This document shows positions 38,197 to 46,421 of a stretch of 64,000 nucleotides of DNA, in pieces. The first letter of the stretch is position 1, and each line of letters begins with the position of its first letter. The translations under genes were made by a program, and so were the position numbers. The notes under the pieces were generated by a model. The model had not been told where the DNA came from, did not search any database, and saw nothing but the letters and a program-made list of their open reading frames with translations. Source of the stretch: Marinomonas profundimaris (GTDB lineage: Bacteria; Pseudomonadota; Gammaproteobacteria; Pseudomonadales; Marinomonadaceae); contig NZ_AYOZ01000062.1 in assembly GCF_000508165.1 (NCBI RefSeq), positions 90,538 to 154,537 on the forward strand, read 5' to 3'.

Positions 38197-39378
38197 CTAG
38201 TTACCTGACATTTGTAGCAGCTTTGGCGTAATAAATACAAGTAATTCAACCTTTTCTTGCTGTTCTGACCGTCTTTTAAACAACTCGCCCAACCACGGAA
38301 TGTCACTAAAGAATGGAACACGACTCTCAGATTCAAAGTGTTCCTCGCGAAAAATACCTCCTAAAACAAGTGTTTCTTGATTTTTGACAACCACCTGAGT
38401 CTTTAAGCGATTGGTTTTAAGACTGGGGACGCCATTGACCAAGTCTCCGACAGAATCCTGATGAATATTAAGAGAGAGCAAAATGTGCTCGCCATCTTTC
38501 ATAAAAGGGGTGACTTCTAACATAAGCGCAGCTTGACGAAACTCTATGCTGACTTTGTCATCACTCACCGTTTGATAAGGCACCTCCGTACCCGACTCAA
38601 TACGGGCAGGTTGACCTTCCGACGTGACAATTTTGGGTTTAGACACCAGATTTGCCATGCCTTCGGTTTCCATCATCTCCAATGTAAAGTTCAACAAATT
38701 CGATCCACTCACACTGGAAAAGTCCAAACTCGTCGTTGAAGTTAATGCGCCTAAATCAATGGCACCACCAATCGATGAGCGAACACCATCGGACAGCTTT
38801 GTTTGCCAGTTAACACCAAATTGTGATTGCGCCGTACGACTTACTTGAGCAATTTGAGCGCTGATTTCAATCTGCCTGAGCGGTGTGTCTAGCCAAGCCA
38901 ATGTTTCTTGAATTCCCTCAGGCGCATTGCAAGAATACGCCACAATGGAGTTAGTGCGGTTATCAACGATCAAAGATAACGTCGGATACAGTGTTTGTAA
39001 GTGAACACCTACTATTTTTGCCTTAGCGTGCTTTAACACCCAATAAAACCGTCGACATTCTGAGACGGCCTTTTCCGCTTTATCCAATGGCGATGTCTTT
39101 GCTGACAGTAAAACTGCCACCCGTCCTTGCCATTCAAGCCGAAGATTAGGCTGTTGCGCGACGGCTTCCATCACCTCTTTCCAGCTGGCGTCTTTTATCG
39201 ACAAGGTTAATACGTCGTTTATGTCTGGACTAATAACGACACTTTCGTTCATTTGAGAAGCGAGCCATGGCAACACCTCTTGCAACGAACGAGATTCAAA
39301 ATACACATCCATCGCACTAACACAATGCGACACAGACAAGGACAAAAAACAGACCCATCGACACACACAGTTAATCAT
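38197..39378 (-). CDS. Short PilQ/HofQ-type secretin
   Basis: About 393 residues with a signal peptide ending HCVSA. After it come one N-terminal secretin/TonB-short (STN-like) domain (residues ~25-75), one N1-type domain, and the secretin core. Core signatures are VSKPKIVTSEGQPARIESGTEVPYQT and VPFFSDIPWLGELFKRR, with LVFITPKLL at the end. Full-length PilQ has about 700 residues with AMIN domains; these are absent, as in E. coli HofQ (about 410). It would form the outer-membrane pore for a pilus or DNA uptake. I prefer ATG 39378 (GGGG six bases before); ATG 39384 is also possible. It overlaps the previous gene's end by eight bases. Confidence 0.85.
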   Translation of the reverse strand: MINCVCRWVCFLSLSVSHCVSAMDVYFESRSLQEVLPWLASQMNESVVISPDINDVLTLSIKDASWKEVMEAVAQQPNLRLEWQGRVAVLLSAKTSPLDKAEKAVSECRRFYWVLKHAKAKIVGVHLQTLYPTLSLIVDNRTNSIVAYSCNAPEGIQETLAWLDTPLRQIEISAQIAQVSRTAQSQFGVNWQTKLSDGVRSSIGGAIDLGALTSTTSLDFSSVSGSNLLNFTLEMMETEGMANLVSKPKIVTSEGQPARIESGTEVPYQTVSDDKVSIEFRQAALMLEVTPFMKDGEHILLSLNIHQDSVGDLVNGVPSLKTNRLKTQVVVKNQETLVLGGIFREEHFESESRVPFFSDIPWLGELFKRRSEQQEKVELLVFITPKLLQMSGN

Positions 39379-40081
39379 TCTCATCCCCCATGTCCCGTAC
39401 GACCAATGTCTGCAAGGAACCATCTTTCGCCATTAAAGTGACGCTATTGAACGACACCGCACTGACCGTAACACCAGATCTCGGTAACCAGCTGCCTGCC
39501 TGAACCCAACGCCGATGATGTTTATAGGTCACCAATGCCGAAGCGTGCTCAGCCGAGCGCATAGTAGAAAGTAATTGCCAATCTTTCTTAATGAATTGTG
39601 TCGCGCGTAGTTTTGTGGGCAGCCAATTATGGTAGTCACGATTCGCTTTTGGTATTTTGATATCAAACAGCAAACGCCCTTTCCAATGACCACTTTGCTG
39701 ACGCTGCCAATCAACCGCCTGCAAACCTAATGCGCATTGCGCTTCGACTCTTTCAAGCAACGTCTGCCATTGAGCGATTGACGCGACACCTTCCAAAGAC
39801 CAAGTCGTTGGCACACTATTGAACGAAGACTCGACAGCATGCTGCGCCCAAGGCGCATCTTTAAAATGGACCGTTTGGAGATTTTTTGCCTGTCGCTCCG
39901 TTTTTCCCCATTCATACAAAGTTCGATCTCTCAGTCTTAAATGGCGATTTTGCTCGCTCTGAGTTTGAGAAATAAAAGGATACCAAGCGGCCAATTGAAA
40001 CAACGCGACCAACAGGACAACCGAGCCATTAATCGCATAAAGAGCAGACATCTTAATACTCAAAGACGGAAATAGAGGCAT
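39371..40081 (-). CDS. PilO/PilP-like inner-membrane pilus assembly protein (fusion-like)
   Basis: 236 residues. One N-terminal membrane helix (about 14-36, AINGSVVLLVALFQLAAWYPF) is followed by a coiled stretch and a periplasmic alpha/beta domain like PilO or GspM. The tail, VQAGSWLPRSGVTVSAVSFN then SVTLMAKDGS, resembles the C-terminal beta-sandwich of PilP. This protein therefore seems to cover both PilO and PilP roles. The start is firm: AGGAGGT lies five bases before the ATG, inside the end of the preceding gene (29-base overlap). Sequence conservation is weak, so the assignment rests largely on topology and on position between a PilMN-like gene and a secretin. Confidence 0.65.
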   Translation of the reverse strand: MPLFPSLSIKMSALYAINGSVVLLVALFQLAAWYPFISQTQSEQNRHLRLRDRTLYEWGKTERQAKNLQTVHFKDAPWAQHAVESSFNSVPTTWSLEGVASIAQWQTLLERVEAQCALGLQAVDWQRQQSGHWKGRLLFDIKIPKANRDYHNWLPTKLRATQFIKKDWQLLSTMRSAEHASALVTYKHHRRWVQAGSWLPRSGVTVSAVSFNSVTLMAKDGSLQTLVVRDMGDEND

Positions 40082-41024
40082 CCACCACCTCCTCTTGATT
40101 CACGGATGCAGGCAAATAAAGAGAATGCTCTTCTACTTTCCATCGCCAATGCTGGTGCTGCTGATGCCAACGCGCTAGTAATCGATCAAGGTCCTGTTTT
40201 GGCAGTGTCACCTTAAAAGTCGCCGTAGCAATACGACCATCAAACTGCGCCAAGCGAGCGGACACAGGTAAGGTTTGAACCAGCCCTAAAACGGACTCAG
40301 AAAATTCACTCGTTTCTTGCTCTGAAGACCATGTTGATTGTGTTTCGAGGAGTGACTTACGCTCTAACAGCGCCTGTTCGGTGCGCTGCTGTGACACGAA
40401 AAGATAAGCAAAAGCCATACTGTTGATTATCACACTCAGTATCAACAAATAACCCCAGAGGCGACGCGCACTTTTGCATTTTTCTTTGTCAGGCTGATAA
40501 ACAGACAAGGCGCGCTGCGAGCAAAAAGACCAAGATTGAACCTTTGGCGGCATATCAGCCCATTGCTGCTTTGTCATGATGACACATGACTTGGTTAAGC
40601 GCTTAAACGGTAAGCACAACCGCTCAGCCCATTGATTTGAACACGCAAATACCGTCAATTGAGTGTGCTTGGCAGGCAAAGTTTCTTGTTGATAGCTAAA
40701 CATCACCAACTCTGGCGGAGAATACGTCGTTTCCACTGCATAGCTCAACGCCGCTAATGGCAATAAAGACGAAGGAATAAGGTGGTCAACTTGATGCTGA
40801 GAGACGGATAACCAACTGTCCGGCACTAAAACAATCAATCGCGATGCAATGGATTCATTGTCCAGAGACAAGGTTGCTTGAATGGATTCCAATTGATCAA
40901 TATCTGGTGTCGATCCTTCGTTCACGAACTCGCCACAGGATACGTTTACAGACTCAGGTGAATCGAAAAAGGTGCATGTTTGGGCCGAGTAGATAGCCAC
41001 AGAATAGGAGGGCATAAGCTTCAT
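40053..41024 (-). CDS. PilM/PilN-like pilus assembly protein (GspL-like fusion)
   Basis: 323 residues. The cytoplasmic N-terminal domain (about 1-190) has no clear actin-like nucleotide motifs but keeps a PilM/HofM-like ending. A single membrane helix follows (about 193-213, LWGYLLILSVIINSMAFAYL). A periplasmic segment with a short coiled coil and ferredoxin-like pattern (QTLPVSARLAQFDGRIATAT) resembles PilN. This is the layout of GspL of type II secretion, where the PilM and PilN parts are one chain. AAGGA lies six bases before the ATG. It is first in the operon and divergent from mrcA, exactly where pilM or hofM stands in other gammaproteobacteria. Confidence 0.65.
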   Translation of the reverse strand: MKLMPSYSVAIYSAQTCTFFDSPESVNVSCGEFVNEGSTPDIDQLESIQATLSLDNESIASRLIVLVPDSWLSVSQHQVDHLIPSSLLPLAALSYAVETTYSPPELVMFSYQQETLPAKHTQLTVFACSNQWAERLCLPFKRLTKSCVIMTKQQWADMPPKVQSWSFCSQRALSVYQPDKEKCKSARRLWGYLLILSVIINSMAFAYLFVSQQRTEQALLERKSLLETQSTWSSEQETSEFSESVLGLVQTLPVSARLAQFDGRIATATFKVTLPKQDLDRLLARWHQQHQHWRWKVEEHSLYLPASVNQEEVVDASISVFEY

Positions 41025-41145
41025 CTTTCATCCTTGAAATAGTAAGCAGCAACATAAGATTTTCGATTTGACGTCCATGCCAAATTTTTAACAAGATAAC
41101 ACGATTTGATGCAAAGTTAACCGCCTATTCCTTGATCATCTTAGG

Positions 41146-41151
41146 TATAAT
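41146..41151 (+). promoter_or_regulatory. -10 element of mrcA
   Basis: TATAAT lies 34 bases before the mrcA start, in the 160-base divergent region between the pil-like operon and mrcA. I could not identify a good -35 at normal spacing, so the promoter is assigned on the -10 alone. Confidence 0.5.
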
Positions 41152-41184
41152 GCCTTTTTTTCATCCAGCATTAATTAGGCTAAT

Positions 41185-43629
41185 ATGGCTAAGACATTCA
41201 AGATACTCTTTTTTCTCGGTCTCTTCGGTACGCTCTGTGCAGCTGGCATCACCTACGCCATTTATTACAACGTGAAAGACCGCATTCCTACTGTCGCAGA
41301 ATTAAAAGACATTGAACTGCGGATTCCATTACGAATTTACACCGCTGACCACCAGCTTATTGGTGAATTTGGTGATCAACGCCGCACGCCCATTAATTAT
41401 GCTGAAATACCCCAAAATTTAGAACACGCCATTTTAGCCGCAGAAGACACCAATTTTTATCATCACCCAGGTGTTGATATTCTCGGTTTAGGGCGCGCTG
41501 TCGTACAACTGATCACCACAGGCCAAAAGCAAGGTGGTGGTAGTACGATCACCATGCAGGTGGCCCGAAATTACTTCTTGTCCTTCGAACAAACCTACAC
41601 ACGAAAATTTACTGAAATCTTCATCTCCCTCAAGATGGAACGAGAACTCAGTAAACATGAAATCCTTGAACTTTACGTCAATAAAATCTACTTAGGAAAC
41701 CGCGCTTATGGATTTGAAGCCGCGGCCCAAGTGTATTATGGAAAAAGCCTCAGTGAACTCGACCTTGCCCAACTGGCAATGATCGCTGGTTTGCCAAAAG
41801 CGCCTTCGCGTTTTAACCCTGTTGTAAACCCATCGCGAGCCCTTATCCGTCGGAACTGGATTTTACAACGGATGCTGTCCCTCGGCATGATTGACAAAGA
41901 CGCCTATCAAACCGCAGTCGAAGCACCTATTACCGCAAAAAATCATGGCATCATGCCTGACATAGAAGCTGGTTACATCGCTGAAATGGTTCGATCAGAG
42001 CTCTATAGCACCTTTGGTGAAGACCTTTACAGTACTGGTATGACCGTCTACACCACCATAGACGCAGAAAAACAAAAGTCCGCCAATGAAGCGGTGTTCA
42101 ATGGCGTATTAAATTATGACATGCGCCATGGGTACCGAGGTTCCATTGAAACGCGCATCGACCTAATTGATGCACCACTAGAAGAACAGGAAAAGGCCTT
42201 ACAAGACATTGAGCCATTCAAGAACTGGCAAACCGCATTAATCATATCGACAGAAGACACCTCAGCCGATGTCCGCTTAGCGAACGGAAAGCGAGCAACA
42301 TTGTCATGGGATGCAATAAAATGGGCAAAACCCTACATTAGCGAAGACGCTCAAGGTCCGTCTCCATCCGCGGTCGCTGACGTGTTGGTTCCGGGTGATA
42401 TCGTTCGTTTACGCCCAGACGCTCAATCACAATGGTTATTAGCGCAAAAGCCGGAAGTGCAAACCGCGTTGATTTCACTAGACAGCAAAGATGGTGCAAT
42501 CCAAGCACTGGTCGGTGGTTTTAATTTTTATGAAAATAAATTCAACCGAATTACCCAGTCTAAGCGTCAACCGGGATCGAATTTCAAACCCTTTATTTAT
42601 GCCAGTGCATTAGACAGAGGCTACACTGCGGCGAGCATTATCAATGATGCGCCCGTGGTATTTAACGATACCAACCTCGCAACAGCATGGCGTCCAACCA
42701 ATGATGGCGGCAAGTTTTACGGGCCAACACGTCTACGCCAAGCACTGTATCGTTCGCAAAACATTGTCTCTGTTCGTTTACTGGATGAATTGGGGGTTCG
42801 GCCAACGCTGGATTTCTTGCGCCGCTTTGGGTTTGATCCAAACGAGCTTCCACACAACTTGTCTTTGTCTTTGGGCAGCGCGAACTTATCGCCTTTGCAA
42901 ATAGCGACCGGTTACGCGGTTTTTTCAAATGGCGGTTACCAAGTTCAGCCTTACTTAATCGACAGAGTCATCGACAGAAATGAAAACGTACTGTTTCAAG
43001 CAAATCCCGTCACAGTTTGTCGAACCTGTACCCTGCTTGAAAAAACCACCGATGGTGAACCTCAAATGGGGCTATTTAACACGCAAGATGGCATTCGAAG
43101 CCTACCGATTGCACCTCAAGTACTGGACCCAGAAGTAAACTACATCATTTATGACATGATGCGTGATGTTATAAAATACGGCACAGGACGACGCGCACGC
43201 GTGCTTCAACGTGATGATATTGCTGGTAAAACTGGCACCACAAACGACGGCCGTGACGCTTGGTTCTCGGGTTTCAATGGCGATTTAGTCACCTCCGTCT
43301 GGAGCGGTTTTGATAACTCATCTCCTCTGGGGCGCGGTGAATGGGGCGGCTCCGTTTCCTTACCGCCATGGATTGACTACATGCGCGATGCACTCAAAGA
43401 CACAACGCCTTCTTTTGTCGCCAAACCATCTTCATTGGTGACAGTACGAATCGACCCTAAAACGGGCGAACGTGCACTACCAGGGCAATCAAACGGTATT
43501 TTTGAGATATTTAGAAAGGAACATGTGCCGCCACAACGCGATCTCAACCTGCCCTCATCAAATACCAACGCTGGCAATGAGGCTCAAGAAGAAACACAAG
43601 AAAATAACGCGCTAGAAAACCTCTTCTAA
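41185..43629 (+). CDS. mrcA: Penicillin-binding protein 1A
   Basis: Bifunctional peptidoglycan synthase of 814 residues anchored by an N-terminal helix (about 5-27). The glycosyltransferase (GT51) domain shows AAEDTNFYHHPGVDILGLGR, with the catalytic Glu, and GGSTITMQVARNYFL. An OB-like insert follows (about residues 325-420). The transpeptidase domain has RQPGSNFKPFIYASAL with the acyl-serine, SxN at SQNIV, and KTGTTNDGRDAWF. Adjacency to the pil-aro operon is conserved across gammaproteobacteria. It ends at a strong bidirectional terminator. Confidence 0.97.
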   Translation: MAKTFKILFFLGLFGTLCAAGITYAIYYNVKDRIPTVAELKDIELRIPLRIYTADHQLIGEFGDQRRTPINYAEIPQNLEHAILAAEDTNFYHHPGVDILGLGRAVVQLITTGQKQGGGSTITMQVARNYFLSFEQTYTRKFTEIFISLKMERELSKHEILELYVNKIYLGNRAYGFEAAAQVYYGKSLSELDLAQLAMIAGLPKAPSRFNPVVNPSRALIRRNWILQRMLSLGMIDKDAYQTAVEAPITAKNHGIMPDIEAGYIAEMVRSELYSTFGEDLYSTGMTVYTTIDAEKQKSANEAVFNGVLNYDMRHGYRGSIETRIDLIDAPLEEQEKALQDIEPFKNWQTALIISTEDTSADVRLANGKRATLSWDAIKWAKPYISEDAQGPSPSAVADVLVPGDIVRLRPDAQSQWLLAQKPEVQTALISLDSKDGAIQALVGGFNFYENKFNRITQSKRQPGSNFKPFIYASALDRGYTAASIINDAPVVFNDTNLATAWRPTNDGGKFYGPTRLRQALYRSQNIVSVRLLDELGVRPTLDFLRRFGFDPNELPHNLSLSLGSANLSPLQIATGYAVFSNGGYQVQPYLIDRVIDRNENVLFQANPVTVCRTCTLLEKTTDGEPQMGLFNTQDGIRSLPIAPQVLDPEVNYIIYDMMRDVIKYGTGRRARVLQRDDIAGKTGTTNDGRDAWFSGFNGDLVTSVWSGFDNSSPLGRGEWGGSVSLPPWIDYMRDALKDTTPSFVAKPSSLVTVRIDPKTGERALPGQSNGIFEIFRKEHVPPQRDLNLPSSNTNAGNEAQEETQENNALENLF

Positions 43630-43653
43630 GCTTCTTACTTATGCCTTAACCAT

Positions 43654-43690
43654 AAAAAAGGCGACTCCTTAATCAGGAGTCGCCTTTTTT
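43654..43690. terminator. Bidirectional terminator between mrcA and malic enzyme
   Basis: GGCGACTCCT (43660-43669) pairs perfectly with AGGAGTCGCC (43675-43684), loop of five, flanked by six A residues and six T residues. It serves both convergent genes. Confidence 0.96.
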
Positions 43691-43705
43691 GTACCTCGCT
43701 TTTAC

Positions 43706-44974
43706 TTAAGCACCGAAGTGATCAAGATTCTCAAGCGGGTAAAAGTCTGGGTATTGAAGCATAGCAACACCAGAATCTACAGCGGCTTGCGCCACAGCAG
43801 AAGACACAACGTTAAGCAAACGAGCATCCATTGGTTTTGGCAAAATGTACTCTTTACCAAAGCTCAACGCGCCGCCGCCGTACGCGGCAACAACATCTGC
43901 AGGTGCTTCTTCTTTTGCAAGATCTTTTAATGCATGAACCGCAGCCACTTTCATTTCTTCGTTGATCTTAGTCGCACGAACGTCTAAAGCACCACGGAAT
44001 ATGAAAGGGAAGCCAAGTACGTTATTTACTTGGTTCGGGTAATCAGAACGGCCGGTTGCCATGATCAAGTCATCACGTGTCGCACGAGCCAATTCAGGAT
44101 TGATTTCTGGGTCTGGATTTGAGCAAGCAAACACGATTGGGTTAGCCGCCATTTTAGCCAATTGATCTGCAGAGAAAAGATCAGGACCGGATACGCCGAT
44201 GAAAACATCTGCGCCTTCAATGGCATCGTCCAACGTGCGTTTGTCTGTATCAATCGCAAACATCGCTTTAAATTGGTTCAAATCGTCACGACCAGAGTGA
44301 ATAACACCCTTACGGTCCAGTACGAAGATGTTGTCACGCTGCGCGCCACAAGCAATGATCAGCTTCATACAAGCCGTTGCTGCTGCACCTGCGCCTAGGC
44401 AAACGATTTTCGCGTCGGCAATGTCTTTACCTTGAAGCTCAAGCGCATTCAATAGACCTGCCGCCGTTACAATGGCAGTACCATGTTGGTCATCATGGAA
44501 AACAGGGATAGAACAACGCTCAATTAGCTGACGTTCAATCTCAAAACACTCTGGTGCTTTGATGTCTTCTAAGTTGATACCACCATACGTATTCGCAATG
44601 CGCGCAACGGTATCGATGAAAGCTTGTGGGCTTTCAGATTCAACTTCAACATCAACAGAGTTAATGCCAGCAAAGCGCTTAAACAACAACCCTTTACCTT
44701 CCATAACTGGCTTACTTGCCAATGGGCCTAGGTTACCTAGACCAAGAATCGCCGTACCATCGGAAATAACCGCAACAAGGTTGCCTTTACCTGTGTAACG
44801 GTAAGCGGCTTCTGGGTCTTTTGCGATTTCGCGACAAGGCTCAGCCACACCTGGGCTGTAAGCTAAAGAAAGATCACGAGCGGTTGCGGTTGGTTTAGTG
44901 ATGGTTACGCTCAGTTTTCCTGGAACTGGATACTCATGGTAGTCCAGTGCAGCTTGCTTAATATCTTCTGCCAT
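43706..44974 (-). CDS. Malic enzyme (NAD(P)+), short form
   Basis: Oxidatively decarboxylates malate to pyruvate. 422 residues, so it lacks the C-terminal phosphotransacetylase-like domain of MaeB. DLSLAYSPGVAEPCREIAKD is the N-terminal conserved block; LEDIKAPECFEIERQL and VFHDDQHGTAIV hold metal and malate residues. IVCLGAGAAATACMKL is the nucleotide-binding glycine motif. FACSNPDPEI follows. NAD or NADP preference cannot be fixed from motifs alone. It is monocistronic; 44975-45145 holds its leader, with nothing else seen. Confidence 0.93.
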   Translation of the reverse strand: MAEDIKQAALDYHEYPVPGKLSVTITKPTATARDLSLAYSPGVAEPCREIAKDPEAAYRYTGKGNLVAVISDGTAILGLGNLGPLASKPVMEGKGLLFKRFAGINSVDVEVESESPQAFIDTVARIANTYGGINLEDIKAPECFEIERQLIERCSIPVFHDDQHGTAIVTAAGLLNALELQGKDIADAKIVCLGAGAAATACMKLIIACGAQRDNIFVLDRKGVIHSGRDDLNQFKAMFAIDTDKRTLDDAIEGADVFIGVSGPDLFSADQLAKMAANPIVFACSNPDPEINPELARATRDDLIMATGRSDYPNQVNNVLGFPFIFRGALDVRATKINEEMKVAAVHALKDLAKEEAPADVVAAYGGGALSFGKEYILPKPMDARLLNVVSSAVAQAAVDSGVAMLQYPDFYPLENLDHFGA

Positions 44975-45145
44975 TATGATGTTTCCGTCTGTTTGGTGTA
45001 ATTAATTAATTTTATCGTAGCCGAATGGCGCCTTGTTTCAGAACCTAAAAAAGCGTTGAAAGTAGCGCCTTATATTTTTAATCTGTCAGAATAGTCGATC
45101 TATTCATTTCTTTAAAGCACAAAAACAATAGGAATATTCTATCAA

Positions 45146-45922
45146 TCAATGATTGGTAGGCGCTTCAATTTCAAGTAAATCATTAGGGTGTCTTACCGAT
45201 AGAACCCAAGATTTAAATGCTGAATTACGATTTTTTCTTTGATGCTGCCAGCCACGTACTTCTATCTCCTTACCCTCAAGATAAAACACTTTTTGGGCAG
45301 GCCAATAATCGATAACGTTTGGTGGCAAATTGATCACTAGATCCTGATTGGTTTCTAGCCACCAACCTCCTCGGTTCTGAGTAATTGAAGTGATGGTGAC
45401 ACGAGATAATGCAAATCCAGCTTTTGGCTGCCATTGCAAAGTTTGCTGCCATAATCCCTTATGCGCATTGCGAGCTGAGCTCTCAGCGGCCTCAAAACAT
45501 GCTTGATACGCTAGGTTTGGAGGGAAAGCAATACGATAACCAAGTCCTTCGGATAGTAACTGACTTGTCAGTGAAATACGATCTTTATCGAAAAGGTAGT
45601 ACAAATAACGACCATATCTATCGCGGTCATTTTTGGCTTTTTGTATGTACACAAAGCGATCAAGGCGCGAGCGTAAAAAGCGCGTCGCTTCAACAGCATA
45701 AGCCTCATGCTGGCCTTTTTTATGATCAAGTTCTGGTGTATCAATGCCCACCAACCGAACTTTCCGGCCATCGGTAAGATGAACGGTGTCGCCATCGACC
45801 ACACGCTTGATCGTTGCCTTTTCAAGTTCGCCCGTTGCTTCGCACTGCGTATTCGCTTGTACAGCAAAGGACAAAAACAAAAAAAGCGCCAAGAAAACTG
45901 GGCGCTTTTTTAATGCGATCAC
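45146..45922 (-). CDS. Secreted thermonuclease-family (SNase-like) protein
   Basis: 258 residues. The start is GTG at 45922 (VIALKKRPVFLALFLFLSFA), giving a signal peptide ending VQANT. The staphylococcal-nuclease domain follows: IKRVVDGDTVHL, RKVRLVGIDTPEL (catalytic Arg and Asp), and DRDRYGRYLYYLF with the second Arg. A C-terminal region of about 100 residues after WQQTLQW is not part of the SNase fold and is unassigned. It probably degrades extracellular or periplasmic nucleic acid. The gene begins only 17 bases after rpmE, and its first codons contain the rpmE terminator. Confidence 0.82.
   Translation of the reverse strand: MIALKKRPVFLALFLFLSFAVQANTQCEATGELEKATIKRVVDGDTVHLTDGRKVRLVGIDTPELDHKKGQHEAYAVEATRFLRSRLDRFVYIQKAKNDRDRYGRYLYYLFDKDRISLTSQLLSEGLGYRIAFPPNLAYQACFEAAESSARNAHKGLWQQTLQWQPKAGFALSRVTITSITQNRGGWWLETNQDLVINLPPNVIDYWPAQKVFYLEGKEIEVRGWQHQRKNRNSAFKSWVLSVRHPNDLLEIEAPTNH
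45880..45911 (-). terminator. Intrinsic terminator of rpmE, inside the next gene's signal peptide codons
   Basis: AAAAAAGCGCC (45880-45890) pairs perfectly with GGCGCTTTTTT (45901-45911) around a ten-base loop. On the minus strand it is followed by seven T residues. It falls at codons 4-15 of the thermonuclease-like gene. Confidence 0.85.
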
Positions 45923-45938
45923 AATCGTTCTACCAATA

Positions 45939-46154
45939 TTACTTAGTAGTACGACGCGCTCCGAAACGCTTGTTAAAGCGATCAACACGACCACCAGTGT
46001 CCAACATTTTTTGTTGGCCTGTGTAGAATGGGTGACAGTTGCTACATACGTCGATGTGCATGTCTTTACCAGCAGTTGAGTTAAGGTTCAGAGTGTTACC
46101 ACAAGTACAAGTTGCAGTAAGCGCAGAGTAAGTTGGGTGGATATCTTTTTTCAT
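45939..46154 (-). CDS. rpmE: 50S ribosomal protein L31, zinc-binding form
   Basis: 71 residues from [10 protein letters not shown]. Cysteines at 16, 18, 37 and 40 (TCTCGNT and [11 protein letters not shown]) form the zinc site of the C+ type, which is replaced by the C- paralog under zinc limitation in many bacteria. L31 bridges the two ribosomal subunits. The frame is open further upstream to 46262, but family length and the start motif fix ATG 46154. It is divergent from priA, an arrangement common in gammaproteobacteria. 46155-46421 holds the two leaders only. Confidence 0.97.
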   Translation of the reverse strand: MKKDIHPTYSALTATCTCGNTLNLNSTAGKDMHIDVCSNCHPFYTGQQKMLDTGGRVDRFNKRFGARRTTK

Positions 46155-46421
46155 CGTATTTACCTTAAAGTTTGGTGTGCCGCCACTTGGTCGATATAGA
46201 TGGGCTATTGCCGCGCCAAGCACCGCACGTTTCGTTGTACAGACATTGTACAGTGGTGCCAAGAATCGCGTATTTTAGGGATCTATTCGCCAATCAGCAA
46301 CCCTTTTGTCGTGCTTTTCTTATAAAATTGCCACTCGCACCGAACCACTACTCTGACGTACACTTAATTCTTCGTCGAGATACTCTATTTTTGCTTTACT
46401 AAACAAGGTCTAACCTAACGC

